Positions 26,556 through 35,248 of a DNA stretch of 64,000 nucleotides are shown piece by piece. The DNA lies in NCBI RefSeq assembly GCF_900142075.1, contig NZ_FQZO01000005.1:186001-250000 (forward strand), read 5' to 3'. This DNA comes from Clostridium amylolyticum (GTDB taxonomy: Bacteria > Bacillota > Clostridia > Clostridiales > Clostridiaceae). Each line of letters opens with the position of its first letter. The first letter of the stretch is position 1. The position numbers and the translations under genes are program-made. The notes under the pieces were generated by a model. The model searched no databases. It was not told where the DNA came from and saw nothing but the letters and a program-made list of their open reading frames with translations.

Positions 26556-27842
26556 TTATACAGATTCAATGCTATCAGCCTCTTTACTTGTCCCAATACA
26601 ATTATATACTTTATGATCCAATTCTTTTTCTGAGTTAGATACTATTATGGTGCAAACTGCATCTCCAGTAATATTAGTAACTGTTCTCATCATATCCAAA
26701 AGTCTATCTACACTTAGTATTAAAGCAATTCCTTCTAATGGAAGACCTACTTGTTGTAATACCATAGACAGCATTACAATTCCTGCTCCTGGAACACCTG
26801 CAGTACCAATGGAAGCCAAAGTAGCTGTAAGTATTATCATTAACTGCTGATATAAGCTTATATGTATCCCGTAAACTTGAGCTATAAACATGGCAGCTAC
26901 CCCCTGCATTATAGCAGTTCCATCCATATTTATAGTTGCACCTAGAGGTATTGTAAAACTAGTTATCTTATCTGCAGCTCCTAATTTATTTGTGCAAGCA
27001 TCCATGGTTACCGGTATGGTGGCATTACTACTAGAAGTGCTAAATCCCACCAGCATGGTTGGCCAAAACTTTTTAAAAAATGGAATAGGGTTTACCTTAC
27101 CTAAAACCCTTAATAATCCACCATAGCTTACCACTGTATGAATAACAAGGGTTAATACTACCACTAAGAAATATTTTAAAAGAGACAGAAGTATATCTAT
27201 CCCTTGAGTTAAAACCACCTGAGATATAAGAGCAAATACTCCAAAGGGTGCTGTTAACATAACCAATTCTATTATTTTTAAAAATACATCATTTATATCA
27301 TTAAATAGCTCTATTAGCGGTTCTCCCTTTTTGCCCAATAAGGTAAGTGCCGCTCCAAATATTACAGCAAAGGTTATAATTTGAAGCATGTCACCTTTTA
27401 TTAAAGATTCCACAGGATTGGTAGGAATCATATTTACAAACAAATCCATAATAAAAGGTGGTGTTTGTGTATTTATATTTGCGGATGAAACTGTCCGAAC
27501 TACCCCCATACCCGGTTTAAAAATATTTGCCATAATAAGAGCTAAGGTTATAGCAAAAGCAGTGGTAGATAAATAGAAAGCTAAAGTTTTTCCCCCTATT
27601 CTCCCTAGCTTTTTAATATCGCCCATACTAGCTGTACCACATATTAAGGAGAATAATACCAAAGGTATAACCACCATCTTAATTCCTCTTAAAAATACAT
27701 CCCCCATAGGTTTTAGGACCCACTTTATAACTGATGCATTAAAAGCTGTAGGCATTAAAACATTACCTATTATTCCAAATATAATACCAAGTATTAAAGC
27801 TGCTATTATCCAAATAGTAATAGACCTTTTTTTCTTTTTCAT
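26556..27842 (-). CDS. Dicarboxylate/amino-acid:cation symporter (DAACS family)
   Basis: A membrane protein importing dicarboxylates, Glu, Asp or Ser with Na+ or H+. Features are eight helices plus two re-entrant loops typical of GltPh relatives, the serine-rich loop with SSSNATIPVT, and the NMDGTA motif in helix 7. The 428-aa length is normal. The substrate is not predictable by eye. The ATG has GGGGG nearby. It is transcribed away from a TetR regulator 343 nt upstream, which may control it. Confidence 0.92.
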   Translation of the reverse strand: MKKKKRSITIWIIAALILGIIFGIIGNVLMPTAFNASVIKWVLKPMGDVFLRGIKMVVIPLVLFSLICGTASMGDIKKLGRIGGKTLAFYLSTTAFAITLALIMANIFKPGMGVVRTVSSANINTQTPPFIMDLFVNMIPTNPVESLIKGDMLQIITFAVIFGAALTLLGKKGEPLIELFNDINDVFLKIIELVMLTAPFGVFALISQVVLTQGIDILLSLLKYFLVVVLTLVIHTVVSYGGLLRVLGKVNPIPFFKKFWPTMLVGFSTSSSNATIPVTMDACTNKLGAADKITSFTIPLGATINMDGTAIMQGVAAMFIAQVYGIHISLYQQLMIILTATLASIGTAGVPGAGIVMLSMVLQQVGLPLEGIALILSVDRLLDMMRTVTNITGDAVCTIIVSNSEKELDHKVYNCIGTSKEADSIESV

Positions 27843-28185
27843 TTGTATTCCCCCTTTTCATTACTACGCCATGCCTTTTTCAGATAAATGAATTAATATT
27901 TTAAAATTATATCATATCTAGAGGTTGGCATCCATATATTTTTGCATAAAATGATTTTTTTAAACCACATACTTTCATTTTATCTTTTTTTAAAATGTAT
28001 AGGATTAAATTTATTAAATTATCACTGTAGTACATTAAATTATTTACTGCTTTATGTATCTTAAAAACAATTCGTATAACAATATAATTACTTATGTTGT
28101 TATAGGAATAAATATGGTTTATAATTATATTGACTTCATAGTCAACCAAATAAGAAATATATTTAAGAAACCAGAGGTGTTATTA
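27843..28185. other. Intergenic region between symporter and TetR genes
   Basis: AT-rich divergent control region with no convincing gene. It holds an extended -10 promoter for the symporter (minus strand TG-A-TATAAT at 27906-27914) and the palindrome at 28130-28145. An 80-codon reading frame on the minus strand (27907-28149) has no ribosome site and a composition of random AT-rich DNA. Confidence 0.5.
28130..28145. promoter_or_regulatory. Palindrome at the TetR gene promoter, candidate operator
   Basis: TTGACT-TCAT-AGTCAA has 6-bp perfect inverted arms. The left arm doubles as a near-consensus -35 box for the TetR gene (a weak -10 lies about 17-19 nt downstream), so binding there would block transcription. 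Confidence 0.4.
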
Positions 28186-28827
28186 TTGACAGAAGCTTTT
28201 AAAAAATTGTCAGAAGAAAAGCAGGAGCTTATACTAAAGGTCTGTATAGAAGAATTTGCAAAGAATGGTTATGATCATACCTCTACTGATGTTTTAACCT
28301 CAAAAGCCGGTATTTCAAAAGGAATATTATTTCATTATTTCAAAAGCAAAAAGAATCTTTACCTATACATAGTAAAAACAATTACAGAATTACTAGTTAA
28401 AATAATGCTAGAAGAAGCGGAGAAGGTCACATCCCAGGATTTTTTTGAAAGAATAAAAGCCATGACCATAATAAAACAAAAGCTGGCTATTCTTTATCCT
28501 AAAGAATCAGAACTTATAGTTAAAACTTTTATAAATCCACCGGTTAAGCTCCAAAAGGAAATTAATGAAATTTATATTGAAATACTTAGTTTTTCTCAAG
28601 GAATATATGATAAATATCTTTTTAGCTACATGAAAGAAAGTAGGCTGAAATTAGGTGTGTCAAAGGAAAGAGCCATTGAATTTTCTATGATTTTATTAGA
28701 AGGTTATTCAAATAAGATAATGCTAAATTATAAAGGAAAAGAGATGGATTTAATAAACAATACAGAACCCATCTTTAAAGAATTAGACGAATATATTGAA
28801 ATAATTAAATATGGAATTTATAAATAA
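28186..28827 (+). CDS. TetR/AcrR-family transcriptional regulator
   Basis: A 213-aa one-component regulator. The N-terminal helix-turn-helix is clear (GYDHTSTDVLTSKAGISKGILFHYF region, about residues 28-52), followed by an all-helical ligand domain. The start is a TTG six to seven bases after GAGGTG; an in-frame longer reading frame extends 44 codons upstream but has no ribosome site and would run through the promoter region. Genes it controls are unknown; itself and the divergent symporter are the obvious candidates. Confidence 0.88.
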   Translation: MTEAFKKLSEEKQELILKVCIEEFAKNGYDHTSTDVLTSKAGISKGILFHYFKSKKNLYLYIVKTITELLVKIMLEEAEKVTSQDFFERIKAMTIIKQKLAILYPKESELIVKTFINPPVKLQKEINEIYIEILSFSQGIYDKYLFSYMKESRLKLGVSKERAIEFSMILLEGYSNKIMLNYKGKEMDLINNTEPIFKELDEYIEIIKYGIYK

Positions 28828-28860
28828 TAGAACTGGACTTAAAGTCCAGTTCTATTATTT
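28822..28860. terminator. Bidirectional terminator embedding both stop codons
   Basis: An 18-bp perfect stem (28822-28839 with 28843-28860, 3-nt loop) between the TetR gene and dapF. The TAA of the TetR gene (28825-28827) and that of dapF (28855-28857) both lie inside the stem. AT-rich flanks give U-tracts on either strand. Confidence 0.75.
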
Positions 28861-29820
28861 ATATTTATCTTCCACCTCTTCAAGAAATCTTTGATAAATT
28901 TCCCCTTCCTTAAAGAAGCTTTCCTTTTCTGAAATTAGTTTATAGCTGGCTAATTTATATTCAATAGTGCACTTATAAATGTATGTGGCGTTACCCATAA
29001 AATTTACACTTATATGTCCTTGTAAATTTCTATTTACCATACATCTTATCATACCGCCTTGATTTACTATATCTAGCCTCTTGCCTAGCTTACTATTATC
29101 ATTAATAGAAGCTATTATGGAGGATGCAGTCATACCTGTTCCACAGGAAGGTGTTAATCCTACTCCTCTTTCATAGGTTCTAACAAATATACTATTTTCA
29201 TCTATTATCTTTGCAAAGTTTACATTTACCCCTTGAGGAAAAATATCCTTATTGCTATTAGCTTCAACTCCTATGGTAGTAAGCTCGGTATCATCAATAT
29301 CTTCCACTAAAGCCACTATATGCGGATTAGTAATACTCACAGCTGAAAACAAATATTTATCTGTAAGCGCCCTTAGTGGTTTAAATAACAATTTAGGCTC
29401 TTTATAGCTAAGAGGCAAGGAAGACACATTAAAGTCTACGGTATCTATAACCACTTCTACTGTATATACTCCTTCATAAATATCTTCACAATGAGAAATA
29501 TCATACTTAGCCTTCATGGTTTCAATGGTTACACTATTTGTATTTAAGCCTTCCATCACATATCTTCCTATGCATCTTAAACCATTACCACACATTTCAG
29601 CCTCAGAACCGTCGGAGTTAAATATTCTCATCTTCCCTTGGGCTACTTTGCTAGGTAAAAGAAATAAAATTCCATCTGCGCCAAGCTCAGTAAGCTTATC
29701 ACAAAGTGTCTTTGCTATTTCTACTCTATCTTCTTCAGTAAACTTATAATCATTACTAATTTCATCAATTAAATAAAATTCATTTCCTGAACCGTGACAT
29801 TTTAACAACTGAATTTCCAT
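28855..29820 (-). CDS. dapF: Diaminopimelate epimerase
   Basis: Converts LL- to meso-diaminopimelate for lysine and peptidoglycan. It is cofactor-independent with two catalytic cysteines: C77 in EAEMCGNGLRC and one near residue 226 in SCGTGMTA. The 321-aa protein is about 40-45 residues longer than usual DapF, with the excess at the C-terminus (YKLASYKLISEKESF onward), which is hydrophilic and of unknown role. The ATG follows GGAGGGG. It appears to be a single gene that shares its terminator with the convergent TetR gene. Confidence 0.95.
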   Translation of the reverse strand: MEIQLLKCHGSGNEFYLIDEISNDYKFTEEDRVEIAKTLCDKLTELGADGILFLLPSKVAQGKMRIFNSDGSEAEMCGNGLRCIGRYVMEGLNTNSVTIETMKAKYDISHCEDIYEGVYTVEVVIDTVDFNVSSLPLSYKEPKLLFKPLRALTDKYLFSAVSITNPHIVALVEDIDDTELTTIGVEANSNKDIFPQGVNVNFAKIIDENSIFVRTYERGVGLTPSCGTGMTASSIIASINDNSKLGKRLDIVNQGGMIRCMVNRNLQGHISVNFMGNATYIYKCTIEYKLASYKLISEKESFFKEGEIYQRFLEEVEDKYK

Positions 29821-29887
29821 GTTTGCCCCTCCTTTCTTTTATCATACTTTACCATTATTTAAAAAATTAAATTCAACATGTAATATA

Positions 29888-30295
29888 TTATTTAAATAGA
29901 AGATGAACTGCTATGGCAAGTGGAAGGACAAATGCTATTACCCTATGAACATCAAACAAAGGATCTGTTCTTTTTTTCTTACTTAGATATCCATAAATAC
30001 CAATTAAAGCGTCTAACACCATTAGAGAAGCAGCAATTAATCCTGTTATTCTTAAACCTACATTAAAATACATAATGGATGAATGCACTGTTAAACCTAT
30101 AGCTGCTATAATACCAATTAATTTATGGTATCTAATTATATACTTCATAACAGTTTTATAAATTTCTTCAAACTTTTTGTTTTCTTTTATCTTTAGAGGG
30201 TATTTTTTGTTTACAGCCTTCATTAAAAAATTAAATAATGCCAAAGTATAAAAAGCCACTGTCAGCCACCCAAAAAATTCTGCTACATCTTTCAT
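29888..30295 (-). CDS. Small four-helix membrane protein, putative diheme b-type cytochrome
   Basis: A 135-aa integral membrane protein with four predicted helices (about residues 5-27, 55-78, 82-104 and 117-134). Helix 2 carries H57 and H71 and helix 4 carries H117 and H131. In each helix the two histidines are 14 positions apart, which is the spacing of heme-ligating pairs in cytochrome b of bc1/b6f complexes. Helices 2 and 4 should run parallel, so H57/H117 and H71/H131 could each bind one heme. I do not recognise a named family, and no partner oxidoreductase is adjacent. ATG and spacing to the neighbours indicate a real gene. Confidence 0.6.
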   Translation of the reverse strand: MKDVAEFFGWLTVAFYTLALFNFLMKAVNKKYPLKIKENKKFEEIYKTVMKYIIRYHKLIGIIAAIGLTVHSSIMYFNVGLRITGLIAASLMVLDALIGIYGYLSKKKRTDPLFDVHRVIAFVLPLAIAVHLLFK

Positions 30296-30328
30296 TTTAT
30301 TACTTCCCCTCTTACTAAAATATTTTAA

Positions 30329-30355
30329 GCACTAGCGTCTAATAGACAGTAGTGC
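30329..30355 (-). terminator. Probable terminator after the amidase gene
   Basis: A hairpin with outer 6-bp and inner 4-bp stems around a 2x2 internal loop (GCACTA..GTCT with AGAC..TAGTGC). It lies between the amidase start-proximal neighbour 29888-30295 and the amidase stop, but the downstream U-tract is weak. Confidence 0.4.
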
Positions 30356-30385
30356 AAAAAAAACTTAATATTATATATAATAAAC

Positions 30386-31438
30386 CTATTTTTTATTAAG
30401 ATATTCAAAAATACCATTATTAATACTTTCAGCAATATTATAAAGTATCTTATCCTGCTGAAGCTTGGACCTATCTTCAGCATTAGAGATGTAGCCCGCT
30501 TCTATAAGCACGGAAGGCATCTTTGTATCTCGCAGCACCTGAAAATTTTCTTTTCTAATATCATTATCACGCCATCCATCTTTTGAAATAATGTTTTTCT
30601 GTATTATAGATGCTAATTTTTCTCTTTCTGTAGCCTGGTCTTCATGGCCTTTTGTATAATAATAAGTTGCAATACCTTTTGGCTCAGATGTTTCAAAAGA
30701 GTTAAGATGTATAGAAACAAAAATATCCGTATTAGCCTTATTAGCTATTTCTGTAATTTCTCTTAACCTTTGTCTATCATTATCATTAATTTCATCATCT
30801 TCCCTAGTCATTACTATCTTACTACCGCCATAAATAAGTCCCATTTTCATATAATCTGCTATTTTCAATGTAATATCCTTTTCATAAAGCTGTCCGACAT
30901 TTGCCCCTGTATCAATTCCCCCATGACCTGGGTCTACGGTAACGCTATAAGAATAAGGATTAGCTTTTTTAGCAATCAATATGTACACTTCATTCTTGCT
31001 TACAGGATGTTGAAAAACAAAATTTTCTTTATACTGGGTAGGAAATATAATTTCTAAATTTCCTGACACAGATTTTATCTCCACATCATTGTTAAAACCA
31101 TAAGAAGTCTTATCATTTAATTCTATATTTTTCAATGTGGCTTTATCCAATGTGACTTTGTATCCAGTATTATACATTTCACCATTTAATTCATTGGAAT
31201 CCTTAGAAAGAATTAGCTTGTACTTTTCAAAAGCTTCATTTTCTTCTACTGTAATAGCATCTTTAAAATCAAACTTTTTCAATTTATCTGGTGAAACTAT
31301 TACAAGCTTGCCTGAATTTTTAGCATTGGCCTTACTTCCTGAAAAAACTGTAGATGTAAAGGCTAGAGCACCAGAAACCCCAACGATAATACAAAGAATG
31401 TAAAATATGTTTTTCTTCAATTTTTTACTTACTTTCAT
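30386..31438 (-). CDS. N-acetylmuramoyl-L-alanine amidase (Amidase_3)
   Basis: A secreted or membrane-anchored zinc enzyme that cuts the amide between muramic acid and the stem peptide. It has a single N-terminal hydrophobic segment (about residues 9-29), a middle domain of unknown type (about 40-155), and a C-terminal Amidase_3 domain. Zinc-binding motifs are VDPGHGGIDTGA, SIHLNSFE and the catalytic Glu in LIEAGYISN. The arrangement is like CwlD/LytC relatives, but the exact role (growth or sporulation) is not clear. The ATG follows GGGGG. Confidence 0.9.
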   Translation of the reverse strand: MKVSKKLKKNIFYILCIIVGVSGALAFTSTVFSGSKANAKNSGKLVIVSPDKLKKFDFKDAITVEENEAFEKYKLILSKDSNELNGEMYNTGYKVTLDKATLKNIELNDKTSYGFNNDVEIKSVSGNLEIIFPTQYKENFVFQHPVSKNEVYILIAKKANPYSYSVTVDPGHGGIDTGANVGQLYEKDITLKIADYMKMGLIYGGSKIVMTREDDEINDNDRQRLREITEIANKANTDIFVSIHLNSFETSEPKGIATYYYTKGHEDQATEREKLASIIQKNIISKDGWRDNDIRKENFQVLRDTKMPSVLIEAGYISNAEDRSKLQQDKILYNIAESINNGIFEYLNKK

Positions 31439-31535
31439 GTTTCCCCCTACACAAAAAAATTAATTGTTTAAAGTATAACACAAATTAAAATATATGTGGT
31501 AGGTACATAATACAAAAATTTATAATAAGTTTATA

Positions 31536-32831
31536 TTATAAAACTTCCTCTACTAATTCTTCATTAGTACATACCTCCGTTGGCTTAATAAAAGATGCAA
31601 ATACCCCTATAACGGATATAGCTAAAAATAACAAAAATGCCAATTTATATTCTGCAATGCCATAAGCTTTGCTACCATTTATCATAGTCCCTTGCCATTT
31701 TGTATCTAATATTACTCCTATGAATATACTTATTATGGAACTTCCTATAAATTCACCTGAATTAACTATGCTGGTAGCAATACCGTTATAGCTTTCTGAT
31801 ATATTTTCTTTGATATCTGTAAAGCAAAGAATATGTGACATAGCTAATGCTCCCATTAAAAAGAACAACACTGGCAAAACATTAAGAGGTGGTTGTCCCT
31901 GTGCAATTATCAATATATAAAACCATATTATTGTAATTATGGAGGCCGCTATTCTTGGATACATCATTAAATTATTTTTAAATATATGAGATGCTCTTCC
32001 AATAAATAGAGAACCCACAACAAATCCATAAATTACAAAAGATATATAAAAGGCTGCGCTAGCCTTTGTTAATTCGTACACAGAAGTAAGATAGGTTACT
32101 CCCCAAAGACCAGTAAAAGTGGTAGTACACCCAACCAGCGCAAATAATAGTAAGAAATTTCTCCAGGTAACACTATTTTTGGTTACGATTATGAAAGCTT
32201 CTTTTATATTAACTTTTACAGGAGTCTTTACCTTATTGATATCTTCGAAGCCTAAATCAGCTGGAGTATCCTTCACATACTTCCATATAAAAACTGAAAT
32301 AATAAAACATATTAAAGACATTATATAAAAGGAACCTCTCCATCCCACCTTAAGTACTAAAGCAGCCAAGGGAAAGGTTGCCAATACTCCTCCCAAGTTT
32401 CCTATAAAGGATAGCCTTCCTGATGCTTTGGAAAATTCTTTTAAAGTAAACCAATTAGATTGAGCTTTAAGAACAGAAATAAATATTACCGAGGTTCCTA
32501 GTCCTACAAGAAACCTTCCTAAGTATGCCAGGTAAACATTAGTTGCCGCTCCAAAAACCACTGATCCCAAAGCAGTAAATAGCATTCCTAATGCGCTGAC
32601 CTTTCTTGGGCCTATGGAGTCTAAGAGCATTCCTGCAGGGATTTGCATAAAGGCATAGGTATAATAAGTTATAGATGCTATATTTCCTAGCTGAGACGCG
32701 GATAAGCTGAGTTCTTTTGTAAGTTCTTCTGCCACCACTCCTGAGGCCATACGATGAAAAAGGGCCATTACAAAAGCCGCTGCTAAAATTAACCATATTC
32801 TCCATTTATAAAACTCATAACTTTTCTTCAT
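31536..32831 (-). CDS. Major facilitator superfamily (MFS) transporter
   Basis: A 431-aa membrane protein with about 12 helices. Loop 2-3 carries the MFS signature GMLLDSIGPRKV. The overall pattern resembles anion:cation symporter/GlpT-like MFS members, but the substrate is unknown. I place the start at the ATG of MKKSYEF, six bases after GGAG; an in-frame ATG six codons earlier lies upstream of that ribosome site. It has no obvious operon partner. Confidence 0.88.
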   Translation of the reverse strand: MKKSYEFYKWRIWLILAAAFVMALFHRMASGVVAEELTKELSLSASQLGNIASITYYTYAFMQIPAGMLLDSIGPRKVSALGMLFTALGSVVFGAATNVYLAYLGRFLVGLGTSVIFISVLKAQSNWFTLKEFSKASGRLSFIGNLGGVLATFPLAALVLKVGWRGSFYIMSLICFIISVFIWKYVKDTPADLGFEDINKVKTPVKVNIKEAFIIVTKNSVTWRNFLLLFALVGCTTTFTGLWGVTYLTSVYELTKASAAFYISFVIYGFVVGSLFIGRASHIFKNNLMMYPRIAASIITIIWFYILIIAQGQPPLNVLPVLFFLMGALAMSHILCFTDIKENISESYNGIATSIVNSGEFIGSSIISIFIGVILDTKWQGTMINGSKAYGIAEYKLAFLLFLAISVIGVFASFIKPTEVCTNEELVEEVL

Positions 32832-32900
32832 AATATTCTCCATACACATATATTTTTAATAATACATTCCAATGAAATTATAACACGACGTATCAGCTTA

Positions 32901-32950
32901 AATAAAGCATTGCTTGCAATAATGTATAAAATGCTAAGCAATGCTTTATT
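32901..32950 (-). terminator. Long inverted repeat after the D-2-hydroxyacid dehydrogenase gene
   Basis: A perfect 15-bp stem AATAAAGCATTGCTT (32901-32915) with its complement at 32936-32950 and a 20-nt loop, directly abutting the stop codon of the dehydrogenase gene. The U-tract on the minus strand is weak. Confidence 0.55.
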
Positions 32951-32951
32951 A

Positions 32952-33905
32952 TTAATATCCTTTTTTAAAATCTGCTCTATTCATTAACTTTTTGCCGTTA
33001 ATATATCTTTTTAAATTATCACAGAAAAGCTGAGTTCTTCTTTCAAACCCATTATCGCTAACCCAGGAGTTATGTGGTGTTATTATGACATTTTTCATAC
33101 CCCATAGCAAGCTGTCCTTAGGTATAGGCTCATCTTCAAATACATCTAATGCAGCTCCTTTTATATGACCTTCTTCAAGCTTTCTTATAAGAGCTTTTTC
33201 ATCAATTACCTTACCTCTAGAAACATTGATAATATAGCTGCCTGGTTTCATTTTTTCTAAACTGGCTTCATCTAATAAATGATAAGTACTTTCAGTATTA
33301 GGAAGGGTTACCACCACCATATGACTTTTATTTAGCACAGTACTAATGTCATTAATAGAAAAACATTTATCAAAGGGTTCTACTAATCGTCCATCAGTAT
33401 TTACTCCTAAAAGTTCTACCTCAAAGGGCTTTAATCTTTTAGCAGCTTCTATAGCTATACTTCCTGTTCCTAATATACCTATGGTTTTCCCATAAATCTC
33501 TGTGATATTATAAATTGGCCTCCACTTTCTTTCACGTCTAAATTCAAAAAGACATTGGGAACCTTTGGCAAGCTCTAGTATACTCATAACAATCCACTCA
33601 CCTATAGGTATTCCATATCCCCCTTTATTGTTAGTTAATATTATGCCTCTATCTCTAATAACTTCTCCTACTTCCTCAGAGATTTGATCTAACCCCACGG
33701 AAGAAAGTTGAATCCACTTAAGCTTTTTAAACTTCTTTATGTCAACATTATTAAAGGGATTATAACAAACAAGTACTTCTACCTCTTCCATATAAGGCTT
33801 AAACTCTATATCACTTTCTTTTTCAAAATATAATTCATATCCCAAGTCTTCCAATTCTTTTTTCCTCTCACCTAAAAAGTCCTTAAAAGTAAATAAAACT
33901 TTCAT
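32952..33905 (-). CDS. D-2-hydroxyacid dehydrogenase, NAD-dependent
   Basis: A 317-aa cytosolic oxidoreductase. It has the Rossmann motif GTGSIAIEAAKRL near residue 146, the catalytic Arg in INVSRGKVID, Glu in DVFEDEP and His in TPHNSW. The substrate (phosphoglycerate, glyoxylate, lactate and others) cannot be told. The ATG of MKVLFTF is ten bases after GGAGG and is preferred over a more distal start seven codons upstream. Confidence 0.9.
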   Translation of the reverse strand: MKVLFTFKDFLGERKKELEDLGYELYFEKESDIEFKPYMEEVEVLVCYNPFNNVDIKKFKKLKWIQLSSVGLDQISEEVGEVIRDRGIILTNNKGGYGIPIGEWIVMSILELAKGSQCLFEFRRERKWRPIYNITEIYGKTIGILGTGSIAIEAAKRLKPFEVELLGVNTDGRLVEPFDKCFSINDISTVLNKSHMVVVTLPNTESTYHLLDEASLEKMKPGSYIINVSRGKVIDEKALIRKLEEGHIKGAALDVFEDEPIPKDSLLWGMKNVIITPHNSWVSDNGFERRTQLFCDNLKRYINGKKLMNRADFKKGY

Positions 33906-33985
33906 ACTCAAATACCCTCCTTGCATGCTATTTAATTTAATTATATATCATAATATTATATAAACTTATGAACATTATGTTTATT

Positions 33986-34234
33986 AATTTAGAATTTAGA
34001 ATTTAGAATTGAAAATGGAGGAGGAAACTTAAATAATTTAGAATTTAAAATTTAAAATTGAAAATGAAGGAGGAAACTCAAGGAGTTTCTTTGAATGTAT
34101 GAAAAAAAGAAAGAAGCTTCAACAGAAGCTTCTCTTGATTAATTCGTAAGTTTTTCTGGTTCTTTTCCAGAAAAACTATCCTTCATTCTACATTCTAAAT
34201 TCTAAATTCTAAATTAAATTTCCTATTCTAAATT
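33986..34234. repeat. MITE-like repeat element, copy 1
   Basis: The left end is built from repeats of AATTTAGA ending in AATTGAAAATG. The right end (34184-34234) is the inverted form, CATTCTACATTCTAAATT and further TTCTAAATT units, ending at the mglC stop codon. Inside is a 38-nt segment (34144-34181) identical to 41935-41972, itself containing the hairpin GTTTTTCTGG/CCAGAAAAAC. The left 45 nt are duplicated (33986-34030 and 34034-34079). No gene is present in this 327-nt gap. Confidence 0.65.
34101..34133 (-). terminator. Terminator of the mglBAC operon, inside repeat copy 1
   Basis: A 9-bp perfect stem AGAAGCTTC/GAAGCTTCT with a 4-nt loop. On the minus strand it is followed by a strong U-tract (complement of 34101-34112). 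Confidence 0.75.
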
Positions 34235-35246
34235 ATTTTTTGCTAAGGTATTTTCTTATATCAAAGGCTACGGCACCTATGATTATTACGCCTTTTACTA
34301 CTTGCTGCCAATATGCAGATACTCCTAGTATTACAAGTCCATTATTTAACACTTCAAATATAAGTACACCTGTTATTATTCCAGATACTTTTCCTATACC
34401 ACCTGAGGTGGAAACACCACCTATGGTAGCTGCTGCAATGGCATCTAATTCATACATTTGACCATAGTTATTTGTAGCTCCACCCGTTCTGGCAGCTAGC
34501 AATACACCTGCAAGGCCATAAAGAGCTCCCGCTAAGGCATAGACCTTTACTAAGGTTTTTTCCACATTAACTCCTGATACTTCAGCAGCTGCAGGATTTC
34601 CACCGATGGCATATATATACTTTCCAAAGCGGGTTTTATTTAATATAAACCATATTAACAGCCCTACTAATGCTGCTATAAGTATCAAGTTAGGTACAAA
34701 AAATTTAGCTCCAGAAGCTAAAGAGGTAAAATCATTTCTTAAACCTCCAATGGGTTGTGCATTGGTATAAATACATGCAAATCCATAAACTATAACCATC
34801 ATACCTAAGGTAGCTATAAAGGGAGGAACCTTTAAATAAGCTACCACCAATCCATTTACAAGTCCTATAAGCATACCAATTACTATGGCAAGAAGAATTG
34901 GCACTATTATAGGAAGCTGAGGGAGGTTTGGGAAAAGTTTATATGCATAATCCGGCCTCTGCAATAAACTAGCAGAAATACAGGCTGTTAGGCCTACCAC
35001 ACGACCAGCGGAAAGGTCAGTCCCTCTAGTGATAAGAGCACCTCCTACTCCTAGTGCTATAATTATACGTACAGAAGATATTAACAATACATTTTTAATA
35101 TTACCAAAAGAGAAAAAACTATTTTCTAAAAGTCCTATGCTTAAAAATAATACTAAAAGTACTAAATAAATGGCATTCTTACTAGAAAAATCTCTTATAT
35201 TTTTTATATTAAATTTACTACTTTTATTTTCATTTTCTGCAGTCAT
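34233..35246 (-). CDS. mglC: Galactose/methyl-galactoside ABC transporter permease
   Basis: A 337-aa membrane permease of the ribose/galactose (CUT2) class with about 8-10 helices. It contains the conserved EAA-like GLVNGLVVAYLKVPPFIATLGM and the AAATIGGVSTSGG region typical of RbsC/MglC. It begins 2 nt after mglA and ends in repeat copy 1. The substrate call rests on MglB in the same operon. Confidence 0.9.
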   Translation of the reverse strand: MTAENENKSSKFNIKNIRDFSSKNAIYLVLLVLFLSIGLLENSFFSFGNIKNVLLISSVRIIIALGVGGALITRGTDLSAGRVVGLTACISASLLQRPDYAYKLFPNLPQLPIIVPILLAIVIGMLIGLVNGLVVAYLKVPPFIATLGMMVIVYGFACIYTNAQPIGGLRNDFTSLASGAKFFVPNLILIAALVGLLIWFILNKTRFGKYIYAIGGNPAAAEVSGVNVEKTLVKVYALAGALYGLAGVLLAARTGGATNNYGQMYELDAIAAATIGGVSTSGGIGKVSGIITGVLIFEVLNNGLVILGVSAYWQQVVKGVIIIGAVAFDIRKYLSKK

Positions 35247-35248
35247 TT

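Noticed and set aside
27907..28149. 80-codon reading frame between the symporter and TetR genes
   Set aside because: No ribosome site, random-looking composition, and it overlaps the promoter region of both neighbours.
33986..34080. Possible CRISPR array in the AATTTAGA repeats
   Set aside because: The repeats are short and AT-rich without regular spacers, and they have the form of a MITE terminus. No cas genes are present.
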